Positions 26,916 through 36,539 of a stretch of DNA of 37,865 nucleotides are shown one piece after another (the stretch's first letter is position 1; every line of letters begins with the position of its first letter). The position numbers and the translations under genes are program-made. Source of the DNA: SAR116 cluster bacterium AG-355-O21 (GTDB taxonomy: Bacteria > Pseudomonadota > Alphaproteobacteria > Thalassobaculales > Thalassobaculaceae); the NCBI GenBank assembly GCA_003280605.1, contig QCEM01000022.1, forward strand, positions 1-37,865, written 5' to 3'. The notes beneath the pieces were generated by a model, which worked only from the letters and a program-made list of their open reading frames with translations, was not told the origin of the DNA and did no database searches.

Positions 26916-28553
26916 TTAGTTCGCTTGCCGGCGCAGAAAGGCCGGAATGTCCAGCAGATCATTGTCGGTTTGCTGCTGCGGCGGGGTTGCGCGGGCGGTT
27001 GGCTCAAGACCGTCAAGGCGGGCTTGACTGGTGATCGAAGGGCCGGCGACCGCAGGCTCCTCACGGTCGGCCGCAGGGGCAACTGGCTTTTCCTTCGACC
27101 CCATGCCAATGCGGGTAATTTGCCGAAAGATATTGCGTGACCGCGGCTCGACTTGAGATTCCGCCGGTGCTTCGACAGGCTGTTCCGGGATCGTGGCTTC
27201 AGCTAAATTGCTGACCGGTGGTTGTGCGGCCGGCACAACAGGTGCCGCCGGGATGAAACTTGCCTCACTCGCCGCCGCAGTTTCGCCGGCAGCCTGGTTG
27301 ACGGACATGACAACGGCATGCTGATCGGCCGCTAAATCCGCCGAATAGCTCTCGAACAAATGCGCAACCGATGCAGCCGCTGTGCCGCCGCCTTGTTGGT
27401 CCGCAGGCCCACCGTCCAGCTGCAACTGTGTGGTCGCGATTGCCGGTGATGCATCGTTATCGACATCCTGCTGGATTTCCGTCGCCGTGATTGCTGTCGG
27501 TTTCGGGTCGGACTTTTGAGCCGATAAAGCACGGCTGCGGATCACCGATAGGGCGGGCCGGCCGGTCGGCATCGCCGCCAGGCCTTCGGCAGCAATGCCG
27601 GTGGCCACAACAGAGACACGCATGACGCCTTCTAGACGTTCATCGAAGGTTGAACCGAAAATGATGTTGGCGTCGGGATCAACTTCATCACGGATCCGAT
27701 TGGCGGCTTCATCAACCTCATACAGGGTCATGTCATTGCCACCGGTGATATTGATGAGGACACCGCGGGCGCCCTTCATGGTGCTGTCTTCAAGCAATGG
27801 ATTGTTGATCGCGGATTCCGCCGCATCGACGGCGCGGGTTTCGCCGCTGGCCTCACCGGTGCCCATCATCGCTTTCCCCATTTCGCTCATTACCGAGCGG
27901 ATATCGGCGAAGTCCAGATTAATCAGGCCCGGCATAACCATTAGGTCGGTGACTCCGCGGACGCCGGCGTGCAGCACGTCATCGGCCAGATTGAAGGCCT
28001 CGGCAAAAGTGGTTTTCTCATTGGCAATCCGGAACAAGTTCTGGTTTGGAATAATGATCAGGGTATCGACATATTGCTGCAGTTCTTCAATCCCTGAATC
28101 GGCGGTGCGCATCCGATGGGCACCTTCAAAATGAAATGGTTTGGTGACCACGCCAACGGTCAGAATGCCGTTTTCACGGCAGGCTTGGGCAATCACCGGC
28201 GCGGCACCGGTCCCGGTGCCACCGCCCATGCCGGCGGTAATGAAAACCATATTCTGGCTTTCAAGCATGGTCATGATATCGGCAATAGCTTCTTCAGCGG
28301 CGGCCCGGCCAACATCCGGCTTCGAGCCGGCGCCCAGGCCTTGGGTAACGGTTTGGCCAAGTTGAATGCGCTTGTCGGCATGGGAAAATTCCAATGCCTG
28401 GGCATCGGTATTCGCAACGATAAAGTCGACACCATGCAGGTTGGCCTGGATCATGTTGTTGACAGCATTGCCGCCGGCACCGCCAACACCGATCACGGTG
28501 ATGCGGGGTTTAAGTTCTAGATCATCTTGGGGAACTGTGATGTTGATCGTCAT
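26916..28553 (-). CDS. ftsZ: Cell division protein FtsZ
   Basis: This is the tubulin-like GTPase that forms the Z ring, 545 residues. The GTP-binding motif GGGTGTGA is at 110-117 and the T7 loop contains [11 protein letters not shown]. The globular domain ends near residue 320. A long variable linker follows (about 320-530, rich in Ala, Pro, Glu, Gln), as in alphaproteobacteria. It ends in the conserved peptide [11 protein letters not shown] that binds FtsA and other partners. The ATG at 28553 has an ideal GGAGGT six bases upstream, which decides it over an in-frame start 19 codons earlier. It is separated from ftsA by 157 bp carrying three hairpins. Confidence 0.97.
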   Translation of the reverse strand: MTINITVPQDDLELKPRITVIGVGGAGGNAVNNMIQANLHGVDFIVANTDAQALEFSHADKRIQLGQTVTQGLGAGSKPDVGRAAAEEAIADIMTMLESQNMVFITAGMGGGTGTGAAPVIAQACRENGILTVGVVTKPFHFEGAHRMRTADSGIEELQQYVDTLIIIPNQNLFRIANEKTTFAEAFNLADDVLHAGVRGVTDLMVMPGLINLDFADIRSVMSEMGKAMMGTGEASGETRAVDAAESAINNPLLEDSTMKGARGVLINITGGNDMTLYEVDEAANRIRDEVDPDANIIFGSTFDERLEGVMRVSVVATGIAAEGLAAMPTGRPALSVIRSRALSAQKSDPKPTAITATEIQQDVDNDASPAIATTQLQLDGGPADQQGGGTAAASVAHLFESYSADLAADQHAVVMSVNQAAGETAAASEASFIPAAPVVPAAQPPVSNLAEATIPEQPVEAPAESQVEPRSRNIFRQITRIGMGSKEKPVAPAADREEPAVAGPSITSQARLDGLEPTARATPPQQQTDNDLLDIPAFLRRQAN

Positions 28554-28598
28554 GAAGACCTCCGGTACGTCATAATGGTGGGTGTGGTGGTTTTCTTG

Positions 28599-28680
28599 GT
28601 GGCACCGCAACTGCGGGCCACAGGTCGTTCGGCACGCCCTTTGAAAGCGCTCTGGGCGTGCTTCCGGGCAGGTCCCGGAA
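28599..28680 (-). promoter_or_regulatory. Three consecutive stem-loops in the ftsA-ftsZ intergenic leader
   Basis: In transcript order: TTCCGGG/CCCGGAA, 7 bp with a 5-nt loop (28662-28680). Directly abutting it is GCACGCCC/GGGCGTGC, 8 bp with a 14-nt loop (28632-28661). Then comes GTGGC-CCGC/GCGG-GCCAC, 9 bp with one bulge and a 4-nt loop (28599-28621). All stems are perfect apart from the bulge. The unpaired ftsZ ribosome binding site follows 30 nt later. Roles could be transcript processing, attenuation or stabilisation of ftsZ mRNA. Confidence 0.6.
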
Positions 28681-28710
28681 TTTGGTGATGCTGATCATCG
28701 CCGGCCAACA

Positions 28711-30006
28711 TCAGAAATACTCCCGCAGCCATCTGCTGACTCGGCTCAGTAAAGCCGGCGCTGAAGGGGACATTGAGCGGGCCACGCGTGGGGCATCAAT
28801 TTGCGGATTAACGGCATAGGTCAGTAATCCGGCACAGGTTACAAAAGCGGGGCCTCCGGCTGCCTCGGCCAGTCCTTGGATGCACAATGGTCGGCCCATC
28901 CGAATTTGTTTTTGCAACACCAATTGCGCCAGATCGCGCAACCCCGGCAGTTGACTGCCGCCGCCGGTTAAAACAACCCGGCGACCGGCCAAGCGCTCAA
29001 AGCCGCTCTGCTCCAAGCGCCCACGAACCAACTCAAAGGTTTCCTCCAGGCGTGGTTTGATAATCTGGATCAGATGTGATTTTGGAATGTGGTTGGCGAT
29101 GCCGTGCTGATCTTCGCCGATCAGCGGAACATCGATCATCTCTTGGTCATCAAGGGGCGATACCGTCGCCCCGCCATAAAGCGTTTTCAGTCGTTCCGCA
29201 TCGGCCAAGGAGGTGGATAGACCATGGGCAACATCGGCGGTGATATGGCTGCCGCCGATCGGAATGCAATCGGTATAAATGGGGTGACCATCAAAAAATA
29301 CCGCAATGGATGTGGTGCCGCCGCCCATATCAATCACCGTCACCCCAAGATCTTTTTCGTCTTCAACCAAAGCCGCCAAGCCCGAGGCCAGCGGCGCGAC
29401 CACAAAGCCTTCGATCTCAAGATGGCAGCGGCGAATGACGGCGGCCAGATTGCGGACCGCGCCGACTTGTGCGGTGACCACATGCATGTTGGTGCCCAGT
29501 GTCTGGCCAACCATGCCACGCGGATCACGGATGCCACTGGTTTGGTCGAGCGAAAAGCCAAGCGGGATCGAATGGATCAGCGTTCGCTCAGGGGTTGGCT
29601 TGATACGGTGCCACTGATCGAGAACATGACGTAGATCTCGGTCACTTATTTCCTGGCCTTCCAGCGGCACCTCAATATCGTAGGTCTGCGAGGCTGGATG
29701 ACCGCCGGCAAGGTTGACAAAAACTCGATCAATTTGCTCGCCGGCCATGTTTTCGGCAGCTTGCACGGCGGTGAGGATAGAATCTTCGGCAGCGTCCATA
29801 TCGACAATGACGCCGCTTTTAACACCTTTGGAAATTTGATGGCCAACGCCGACCACCCGCGGGCGGGCGGTGTCCTCATGATTAATGCCGATCAGCGGTG
29901 CTGCGACGGCGTCGCTGGCATGGGCGATAAAGCAGCAAATTTTGGTGCTGCCGATGTCCAGCGCGGCAACCGTCCCTGAGCGGGTTTTGGTGAGGCCTTT
30001 TTTCAT
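28711..30006 (-). CDS. ftsA: Cell division protein FtsA
   Basis: This is the actin-like ATPase that tethers FtsZ to the membrane, 431 residues. Nucleotide-binding phosphate loops are AALDIGSTKI near residue 14 and VIDMGGGTTSIAVF near the middle. VVLTGGGSQLPGL is the adenosine motif. The C-terminus ends in LLSRVSRWLREYF, the amphipathic membrane-targeting helix. I start at the ATG at 30006 (MKKGL) with AAGG about nine bases upstream; a TTG seven codons earlier is less convincing. It lies 31 bp after ftsQ and 157 bp before ftsZ in the usual order. Confidence 0.96.
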   Translation of the reverse strand: MKKGLTKTRSGTVAALDIGSTKICCFIAHASDAVAAPLIGINHEDTARPRVVGVGHQISKGVKSGVIVDMDAAEDSILTAVQAAENMAGEQIDRVFVNLAGGHPASQTYDIEVPLEGQEISDRDLRHVLDQWHRIKPTPERTLIHSIPLGFSLDQTSGIRDPRGMVGQTLGTNMHVVTAQVGAVRNLAAVIRRCHLEIEGFVVAPLASGLAALVEDEKDLGVTVIDMGGGTTSIAVFFDGHPIYTDCIPIGGSHITADVAHGLSTSLADAERLKTLYGGATVSPLDDQEMIDVPLIGEDQHGIANHIPKSHLIQIIKPRLEETFELVRGRLEQSGFERLAGRRVVLTGGGSQLPGLRDLAQLVLQKQIRMGRPLCIQGLAEAAGGPAFVTCAGLLTYAVNPQIDAPRVARSMSPSAPALLSRVSRWLREYF

Positions 30007-30037
30007 CGCATTGGCCTTACATAACAAATTGCCATCA

Positions 30038-30922
30038 TCAGGTGTCCTTGCCCGGGGCGCTGAATTGTTTGAAGGCGCTGGGTGATAACCGCATCACCAA
30101 TTGATCGGGCAAGCGCATATCAATGACGGTGACGTTGCGTGCAAGGATGCCGTGGGTTTGTTCCAGCTCGGCAAGATGCTTCCAGGCTTTTTGGGGCTGC
30201 TGTTCGGGCAGCTGAACATCGACACCATTATCCAGGCGCACATTCCAACGCCGTTTGCCAATGCGGGTCAGGGCCCGAACCCGCGGTCGAAGGATCGGTG
30301 CACCTGCCAACATCGCCAGTGCGTCATGCGCCCGTGCCGGCGCATCTTCGCCAATCACGATCGGCAGATGCTTGAACGCATCGAGGTTTTCGATGGCGAT
30401 CACGTCACCATCCATGTCGATCAGTTGTTTTTTGCCATTTCGCTGCCAAAGCGCCATCGGTTGACGCTCTTGCAGGGAGATAAACAAGGTTGACGGCAAC
30501 TGTCTTTGAATCGCTGCCGACTTCACCCAAGGCAGGCTTTCAACGCGGGCCTTTAAGGCCACCAGGTCGACGGCCAATGTTGCGCTGCCGCGCGGCGTGT
30601 CGATTTTTGCGACCAGTGCGTCGCGCTCGGTTCGATGCCGGCCAATGACTAAGATATCGGCAATCTCGAGACCGCTGAGGTGGACGGCTTGACGGATGAT
30701 ATTATGGGCCGTGTGCGTGACCTTATCGGCGATTTTGAAATGCCATGCGAAGGTAAAGCCGGCGGCCAAAGAAAGGCTTAATAAGGCGATTGGTAGCACC
30801 CGCCTGAACCGCCGAATGGTCAGGCTTTGAGCACGGCGTGAGCGTTTTTGCGCACGTGCTGACTTGCCGGTGTTGGCGGCCGGTTTTGAGGATTTGGCGG
30901 CCCATGGTATCAGCTGTCGCAT
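30038..30922 (-). CDS. ftsQ: Cell division protein FtsQ
   Basis: This is a bitopic divisome protein of 294 residues. The cytoplasmic tail is basic (many Lys and Arg, 10-42), followed by one transmembrane helix (VLPIALLSLSLAAGFTFAW). The POTRA domain starts near GLEIADILVIGRHRTERDAL, and the beta domain includes WVKSAAIQRQLPSTLFISLQERQP. These match FtsQ, which connects FtsK and FtsW/I via FtsB-FtsL. The first 13 bp overlap the 3' end of ddl. No ftsB-ftsL-like gene is in the window. Identity is supported by fold and position. Confidence 0.93.
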   Translation of the reverse strand: MRQLIPWAAKSSKPAANTGKSARAQKRSRRAQSLTIRRFRRVLPIALLSLSLAAGFTFAWHFKIADKVTHTAHNIIRQAVHLSGLEIADILVIGRHRTERDALVAKIDTPRGSATLAVDLVALKARVESLPWVKSAAIQRQLPSTLFISLQERQPMALWQRNGKKQLIDMDGDVIAIENLDAFKHLPIVIGEDAPARAHDALAMLAGAPILRPRVRALTRIGKRRWNVRLDNGVDVQLPEQQPQKAWKHLAELEQTHGILARNVTVIDMRLPDQLVMRLSPSAFKQFSAPGKDT

Positions 30923-31821
30923 TGCGCATCCTCGACCATGTTGGCGACCAGTTCGGGGAATGAAATTCCCATATACAGCGCTTGTTCCGGGACCAGTGAG
31001 GTCGGCGTTAAGCCGGGCTGGGTGTTCACCTCCAGCAGATACAGATCGCCATCGACGGCGGTGCTGTCGTCATAGCGGAAATCGGCCCGGGAGACGCCGC
31101 GGCAACCAAGCAGGCAATGCGCCGTTTCCGCCCAGCGCAGTGCTTTATCCGTGATCGCAGCGGGTAAGTCTGCCGGCAGGATATGGATTGAGCCGCCATC
31201 AGCATATTTTGCATCGTAATCATAAAAGCCGCGACTGGAGGTGATCTCGGTGACGCAATGCGCGGTCCCGTAAAATACCGCAACGGTTAGCTCACGGCCG
31301 GGAATAAAGCGCTCAACCAAGGCTTCGTGCCCATGTGACCAATCACGGCCTTGGGACAGATCATTATTGCCCTCACGAACAATGGTGACCCCCACGCTTG
31401 AGCCTTCATTAATTGGTTTGACGACAAACGGCGGCCGAAAGGGTTGCTGGTAGGCCAAGGTTTCAATTTCCATAACCACGCCTTCCGGGCAGCTTAACCC
31501 AGCTTTCGAAAACAACGCCTTGGCGCGGGGTTTATGCATCGCGGTGGCAGAGGCCAAAACTCCGGAGTGGGTATACGGAATACCCAGCAGATTCAGCAGC
31601 CCTTGAATATTACCGTCTTCGCCAAAACGGCCATGCAGGGCGTTGAAACAAACATCTGGCCGCAGCGCCGATAATGTTTGTGCAATGCCTCGATCAACGT
31701 CAATTTCGGCGACCTCATAGCCGCCCATCCGCAGTCCGGCGGCACATTCCTGGCCGGTTACCAACGAGACTTCGCGTTCCTTTGACCAACCGCCCATGAG
31801 TACCGCAACATGCTTGCCCAT
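30910..31821 (-). CDS. ddl: D-alanine--D-alanine ligase
   Basis: This is the ATP-grasp ligase that makes D-Ala-D-Ala for the peptidoglycan peptide, 303 residues. MGGWSKEREVSL is the N-terminal substrate region, VKPINEGSSVGV the ATP-binding strand, FYDYDAKY the central loop, and LLEVNTQPGLTPTS the Mg/ATP site. The ATG at 31821 overlaps the murB stop by one base (TGATG), with AGGAGG upstream; an adjacent GTG one codon earlier is an alternative start. Its end overlaps ftsQ by 13 bp. The place between murB and ftsQ is standard for alphaproteobacteria. Confidence 0.96.
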   Translation of the reverse strand: MGKHVAVLMGGWSKEREVSLVTGQECAAGLRMGGYEVAEIDVDRGIAQTLSALRPDVCFNALHGRFGEDGNIQGLLNLLGIPYTHSGVLASATAMHKPRAKALFSKAGLSCPEGVVMEIETLAYQQPFRPPFVVKPINEGSSVGVTIVREGNNDLSQGRDWSHGHEALVERFIPGRELTVAVFYGTAHCVTEITSSRGFYDYDAKYADGGSIHILPADLPAAITDKALRWAETAHCLLGCRGVSRADFRYDDSTAVDGDLYLLEVNTQPGLTPTSLVPEQALYMGISFPELVANMVEDAQCDS

Positions 31822-32777
31822 CACTGCACCTCCTGGTCGGCGGCAACCCCAACACGCTGAATTTCCCAGCGCAGGTCAACGCCGCTATCGGCGGCCACCC
31901 GGCGACGGACTTCTTCGCCCAGGGCTTCAATATCGGCCGCGCTGGCGGTGCCGGTGTTAATCAGAAAATTGCAGTGCTTTTCAGATACCTGAGCACCGCC
32001 GATCCGCAGTCCGCGGCAGCCTGCTTGATCGATCAATTGCCAGGCTTTTGCGCCGTCCGGGTTGGCGAAAGTACTGCCGCCGGTGCGGGTGCGAATGGGC
32101 TGACTTGCTTCGCGTTCGGCCCGAATTTCATCCATCCGGGCTTTGATCTCGGTGATCTCGCCTGCTACCGCCGAAAACCGTGCGGCGATGAATATCCAGC
32201 CATTTGAGATGGCTGTTTGCCGGTAGTTAAAGCCCATTTGCTGATGGCTTATCCGCTGGTAGCCGCCAATACAGTCAATTGCTTCGGCCTCAATCATGAT
32301 ATCGGCGATTTCACTGCCATAGGCCCCGGCATTCATCCGCAAAGCGCCGCCGATCGTGCCGGGGACGCCAATTAAAAACTCCAAGCCACGACGACCGTTG
32401 GCGAGGGCGGCGCGGGCAACCTCGATGTCTAAGGCACCGGCTTCAACGCGCACCTCGCTATCGCTGAAATCGATTTCCGAAAACGCCCGTCCTAAACGGA
32501 TGGTAACCCCTGGGATGCCGCCGTCACGGATCAGCAGGTTTGATGCAACACCGATCACGGTAACTGCCACGCAAGTTGGTTTATCGGCCATGAAGTCAAG
32601 CAGGTCTTGAGTGTCGGCAGGTTCAAATAAAACCTCGGCGCAGCCGCCGACGCGCAGCCATGTGTGCTTGGCCAATGGTGCATTTTCGGTATAGGTCCCG
32701 CGGACGGTCGGCAGCCGATCAACTAAACGGCGCATTTTTAACCTCTCCATTGAAGGCTTCATTGCCAGGGCATTCAT
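31821..32777 (-). CDS. murB: UDP-N-acetylenolpyruvoylglucosamine reductase
   Basis: This FAD enzyme makes UDP-N-acetylmuramate, 318 residues from the chosen start. Landmarks are [21 protein letters not shown] (the FAD loop, where family members I recall have GxGSN), [33 protein letters not shown] with the catalytic serine, and [10 protein letters not shown] with the glutamate. The start at ATG 32777 overlaps the murC TGA by four bases (ATGA), the usual coupled arrangement, and is preferred to a GTG six codons upstream. The Gly-to-Ala change in the FAD loop is mild and probably tolerated. Confidence 0.95.
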   Translation of the reverse strand: MNALAMKPSMERLKMRRLVDRLPTVRGTYTENAPLAKHTWLRVGGCAEVLFEPADTQDLLDFMADKPTCVAVTVIGVASNLLIRDGGIPGVTIRLGRAFSEIDFSDSEVRVEAGALDIEVARAALANGRRGLEFLIGVPGTIGGALRMNAGAYGSEIADIMIEAEAIDCIGGYQRISHQQMGFNYRQTAISNGWIFIAARFSAVAGEITEIKARMDEIRAEREASQPIRTRTGGSTFANPDGAKAWQLIDQAGCRGLRIGGAQVSEKHCNFLINTGTASAADIEALGEEVRRRVAADSGVDLRWEIQRVGVAADQEVQ

Positions 32778-34258
32778 GGGCTGCCGTCCCGCCACACGGC
32801 GTCGCTGTGGAGATCCTGTTCGGCTGCCATGTCGTGGTCCTTACCCTGGCCATGAAGATTGGCTAATTCTGCCGGCAGGGCATTGGCCCAATTGGTGATG
32901 CTGCCGGCCCCCAGGCAGATCACGAAGTCACCTGGGCTGCTGCGCTCGGCAATCATTGCGGCCAGCTCGTGTGGTTCCGGTAGGGCCGCCACATTGCGGT
33001 GGCCGCGGGTTTGCAAACCGCTGACCAAGGCATCACGGTTCACACCCTCAATTGCGGCCTCACCGGCAGCATGGACATCGGCGACGATGACTATATCGGC
33101 GTCATTGAAACAGCCGCAGAAATCATCGAATAAATCGCGTAGCCGGCTGTAGCGATGTGGCTGCACAACAGCAATAACGCGGCCTGTGTCGGCAGCATCA
33201 CGGGCCGCCTTGAGGACCGCCGAAATTTCAACCGGGTGGTGGCCATAGTCGTCAATTATGGTCACCCCACGGCTCACGCCAGTTTTCGTGAAGCGCCGTT
33301 TCACACCTGCAAAACCGGCCAATGCGCCGCGGATGCCGGCTTCGGCAATGCCCATTTCATGGGCGATCAGGATGGCCGCCAGGGCATTCTCGACATTATG
33401 CGCGCCGAACATCGGTAACCGCAGGTCCTGCCAGTGGGTTGTGGTGTTGTCCGGGCGGTTGGTGATGGTCACATCAAAGCGGGCACCATGGGCATCGGCG
33501 CTTAAATTGCTGGCGCGAACATCTGCTTGTGGTGACATGCCATAGGTCAAAATCCGCCGGTCGGCGACGCGTGGGATCATCGCTTGTACGACCGGATGAT
33601 CGATGCAGAGGGCGGCAAACCCATAGAACGGAATATTTTGAATGAAGGATTCAAACGCTTTTTGGAGGTTTTCAAAATTGCCGTGATGGTCAAGATGTTC
33701 CGGATCGATGTTGGTGACCACCGCGATGGTGGCCGGCAGTTTGTTAAAGCTGCCGTCGCTTTCATCCGCTTCCACAACCATCCAATCGCCGGCGCCAAGG
33801 CGGGCATTGGTGCCATAGGCATTGATGATCCCGCCATTGACGATGGTAGGGTCAAGACCGGCGTGATCTAAAACCGTCGCAACCAATGAGGTGGTGGTGG
33901 TCTTGCCATGGGTGCCGGCGCAGGCAATTGACCATTTCAAGCGCATCAATTCCGCCAGCATTTCCGCCCGGTGGACCACCGGGATCATCTGCGCGCGGGC
34001 AGCTTTCAGCTCGGCATTCTCGGCACTGATTGCGGTTGAGACCACGACAATGGATGCATCGCTGACGTTTTCGGCTGTATGCTCCAGGAAGATTTTGGCA
34101 CCGAGGCCGCGCAGTCGGCGGACATTTTGGTTTTCGGCGATGTCACTGCCCTGAACTTGATAACCCAGGTTACACAAGACCTCGGCGATGCCGCTCATGC
34201 CGATGCCGCCAATACCGATAAAGTGAATCTGGCCGATGGAAAGGGGCAGACCGCGCAT
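32774..34258 (-). CDS. murC: UDP-N-acetylmuramate--L-alanine ligase
   Basis: This is the first amino acid ligase of peptidoglycan synthesis, 494 residues. [15 protein letters not shown] binds the UDP group. The ATP loop is GTHGKTTT (115-122). EADESDGSF and [11 protein letters not shown] provide Mg and substrate contacts, and [11 protein letters not shown] is the C-terminal MurC signature. The length is normal with a slightly extended C-terminus ([15 protein letters not shown]). The ATG overlaps the murG TGA by one base (TGATG) and the end overlaps murB by four. Confidence 0.97.
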   Translation of the reverse strand: MRGLPLSIGQIHFIGIGGIGMSGIAEVLCNLGYQVQGSDIAENQNVRRLRGLGAKIFLEHTAENVSDASIVVVSTAISAENAELKAARAQMIPVVHRAEMLAELMRLKWSIACAGTHGKTTTTSLVATVLDHAGLDPTIVNGGIINAYGTNARLGAGDWMVVEADESDGSFNKLPATIAVVTNIDPEHLDHHGNFENLQKAFESFIQNIPFYGFAALCIDHPVVQAMIPRVADRRILTYGMSPQADVRASNLSADAHGARFDVTITNRPDNTTTHWQDLRLPMFGAHNVENALAAILIAHEMGIAEAGIRGALAGFAGVKRRFTKTGVSRGVTIIDDYGHHPVEISAVLKAARDAADTGRVIAVVQPHRYSRLRDLFDDFCGCFNDADIVIVADVHAAGEAAIEGVNRDALVSGLQTRGHRNVAALPEPHELAAMIAERSSPGDFVICLGAGSITNWANALPAELANLHGQGKDHDMAAEQDLHSDAVWRDGSP

Positions 34259-35418
34259 CAGTTTGCCCTCCGCTCTAAGCCGGCGGCGGCAGCTGTGTCG
34301 GCATTTACATGCTCACGGCTGACCTGGCGATTGGCGATTTCTAAAACCAAATCAGCGAGCCGTTCGGCAGCATCAGGGCGGCCCAATCTGTGACTAACTT
34401 TGGCCGCCGTGGTTAAGCGTTCCGGCAAGCTTAAAAGCATTTCCAAACGGCTTGCCAAAGCGGTTAAGGTGAAGGCCGGTTGTGGCATGATCCAAGCCGC
34501 GCCTTCGGCACCGGCGGCTTCCGCATTGGCACTTTGATGATCATCCATAGCATGCGGATAGGGCACCAGGACCGCTGGCCGGCCAACATTGGTTAGCTCG
34601 GCCATGGTTGATGCGCCGGCCCGGCAAATCATTAAATGGCAGTCGGCCAAGCGGGCCGGCATATCGACGAAAAAGCTGTCCACATCGGCGCTGATGCCGG
34701 CATCGGCATAGGCGGCACGGACTCGCGGGATATCTTCTGGGCGCGCTTGCTGAACGATCCGCAAGCGCCGCCGCTGCTCGGCTGGCAGGCTGGCCGCCGC
34801 CGCCGGCACAATGTCGGCAAAGACGGTCGCCCCTTGGCTGCCGCCGGTGACCAAAATCGACAACTCCTCGCCAGGTTGCGGGGCGTGAAAATCTTGGGCC
34901 CGTAACCGGGTAATCGCCGGCCGCACCGGATTGCCGACAAGACGAAGTTTTGCCGTTTCATTGGCCGGGGTCTTCGCAACCTTTTCAAAGGCGGTGGCAA
35001 TCCGCCAGGCGCGGCTTGCCAATAACCGATTGGCCCGACCGAGGACGGCGTTTTGCTCATGGATCACAATCGGTAAGCGCCGCCAATCGGCAGCGACAAC
35101 CGCCGGCACGCTTGGAAAACCACCAAATCCGACCACCGCCAATGGGGCCAGACGACGAAGCAGAAAATGTGCCTGCAATGTGCCCAATGCCAGGGCCCCG
35201 GCGCCGCGAATACGGGCGCTAAGGCCGCCGCTTGGGCGTTTTGCGGCGATCCGATGCACCGCCAATTGCCGGCCTGCGACTTCCAGCGCTTCGCCGCGCC
35301 CATCGGTTAACAAAATTGGCGTGATGCCGCGTGCGGCTAGGATTTCGGCCAAAGCTTTAGCGGGGAAAATATGGCCACCGGTACCGCCGGCGGCCAGGAC
35401 AACGGCAGGGGTGCTCAT
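34258..35418 (-). CDS. murG: Lipid II synthase (UDP-GlcNAc transferase)
   Basis: This is a membrane-associated GT-B glycosyltransferase that adds GlcNAc to lipid I, 386 residues. The first glycine loop is [12 protein letters not shown] (9-20). [10 protein letters not shown] and [12 protein letters not shown] follow in the N-terminal domain. The second domain has [35 protein letters not shown] and [16 protein letters not shown]. All are diagnostic. Its ATG overlaps the ftsW stop by four bases and its stop overlaps the murC start by one. Confidence 0.97.
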   Translation of the reverse strand: MSTPAVVLAAGGTGGHIFPAKALAEILAARGITPILLTDGRGEALEVAGRQLAVHRIAAKRPSGGLSARIRGAGALALGTLQAHFLLRRLAPLAVVGFGGFPSVPAVVAADWRRLPIVIHEQNAVLGRANRLLASRAWRIATAFEKVAKTPANETAKLRLVGNPVRPAITRLRAQDFHAPQPGEELSILVTGGSQGATVFADIVPAAAASLPAEQRRRLRIVQQARPEDIPRVRAAYADAGISADVDSFFVDMPARLADCHLMICRAGASTMAELTNVGRPAVLVPYPHAMDDHQSANAEAAGAEGAAWIMPQPAFTLTALASRLEMLLSLPERLTTAAKVSHRLGRPDAAERLADLVLEIANRQVSREHVNADTAAAAGLERRAN

Positions 35419-36539
35419 GACAGCCCTCCACCATTGCTGCGGCGGCGGGTTAGCGCCATGGTGATGCCCATTGCCAAGGCTAATGCCAGCAGCGATGAGC
35501 CACCGTAGCTGATAAAGGGCAGCGTCATCCCCTTGGTCGGCATCAGCTCTAAGGTTGAGGCCATATGGATTAACGCTTGCAAGCCGAATTGGATGAGCAA
35601 GCCGGCCCCTGCGAGAACCACGAAAAGATTGTCATCGGCAAATAAACGGCTGAAACCGCGCAGCACCACAAATCCGAACAAGGCGATAATCAACAAGCAG
35701 GTAATCGCCCCAAATTCTTCGCCGGCAACTGAAAAGATGAAATCGGAATGGGCATCGGGGAGAATTTGCTTAATCTCGCCTTCACCGGGGCCGGTTCCAA
35801 GTAAACCGCCGTTTGTGAAGGCTTCCAAAGACCGGTCAATTTGGAAGGTGTCGCCTGATGACCGGTCAAAGAACCGATCAATGCGGCTGGACACATGCGG
35901 GAATAGAAAATACGCCGCCGACAGCCCGCATAGGGCCAATACGCCAATTGCCAAAATGAACGCCATTGGTAGGCCGGCGAGGAAAAATTGCGCCAGCCAC
36001 ACCAGAGTCACAACCACGGTTTGCCCCAGATCGGGCTGCAGCAACAGCAAGCCGACAACCACCGCCCATAAGGCAATGGCGATCAGATGCCCTGGAAATT
36101 CCGGCCGCCGCCGCCATTCGGCGAACATCCATGCAGACATCACCGCCAAACAGGGTTTGACAAATTCTGACACCTGCAGCGATAGACCGCCAATGCTTAA
36201 CCAGCGCCGGGCGCCTTTGATCTCGGCGCCAAAGATCGGCGTCAATGCCAGCAAGATCAGACAGCCAACGAAACCAATCGCCGCCAGTCGACGAATTTGC
36301 AGCGGGTTCAGCAATGAGACGGCAAACATCAACGCCATTGCCACCGGCAAGACGATGAACTGCCGCTGCACGAAGTGATAGGGGTTCAAGCCAATCCGCT
36401 CAGCGACCGAGGGGCTTGCCGCCAGCACTAAAATGGCGCCCAGGGCAATGATCAGCAGCAAGGTTGAGATCAGCCAGCGATCAACGGTCCACCACCAACG
36501 CCCAAGCAAGCTTGTATCGGTGCGTGCAAAACTGCTCAT
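35415..36539 (-). CDS. ftsW: Peptidoglycan glycosyltransferase FtsW
   Basis: This is a SEDS-family polymerase of septal peptidoglycan with about ten transmembrane helices, 374 residues. Characteristic stretches are GARRWLSIGGLSLQVSEFVKP, LLLLQPDLGQTVVV, GLLGTGPGEGEIK, and LPDAHSDFIFSVAGEEFG, whose Asp266 is the likely catalytic residue. TKGMTLPFISYGGSSLLA closes the helix bundle. Its ATG overlaps the murD stop by four bases. The partner transpeptidase FtsI would lie beyond the right edge if present. Confidence 0.96.
   Translation of the reverse strand: MSSFARTDTSLLGRWWWTVDRWLISTLLLIIALGAILVLAASPSVAERIGLNPYHFVQRQFIVLPVAMALMFAVSLLNPLQIRRLAAIGFVGCLILLALTPIFGAEIKGARRWLSIGGLSLQVSEFVKPCLAVMSAWMFAEWRRRPEFPGHLIAIALWAVVVGLLLLQPDLGQTVVVTLVWLAQFFLAGLPMAFILAIGVLALCGLSAAYFLFPHVSSRIDRFFDRSSGDTFQIDRSLEAFTNGGLLGTGPGEGEIKQILPDAHSDFIFSVAGEEFGAITCLLIIALFGFVVLRGFSRLFADDNLFVVLAGAGLLIQFGLQALIHMASTLELMPTKGMTLPFISYGGSSLLALALAMGITMALTRRRSNGGGLS

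Noticed and set aside
35533..36378. 281-residue plus-strand ORF opposite ftsW
   Set aside because: Pure antisense shadow of a clear ftsW; rich in Asn, Lys, Thr and Pro with no recognisable domain.
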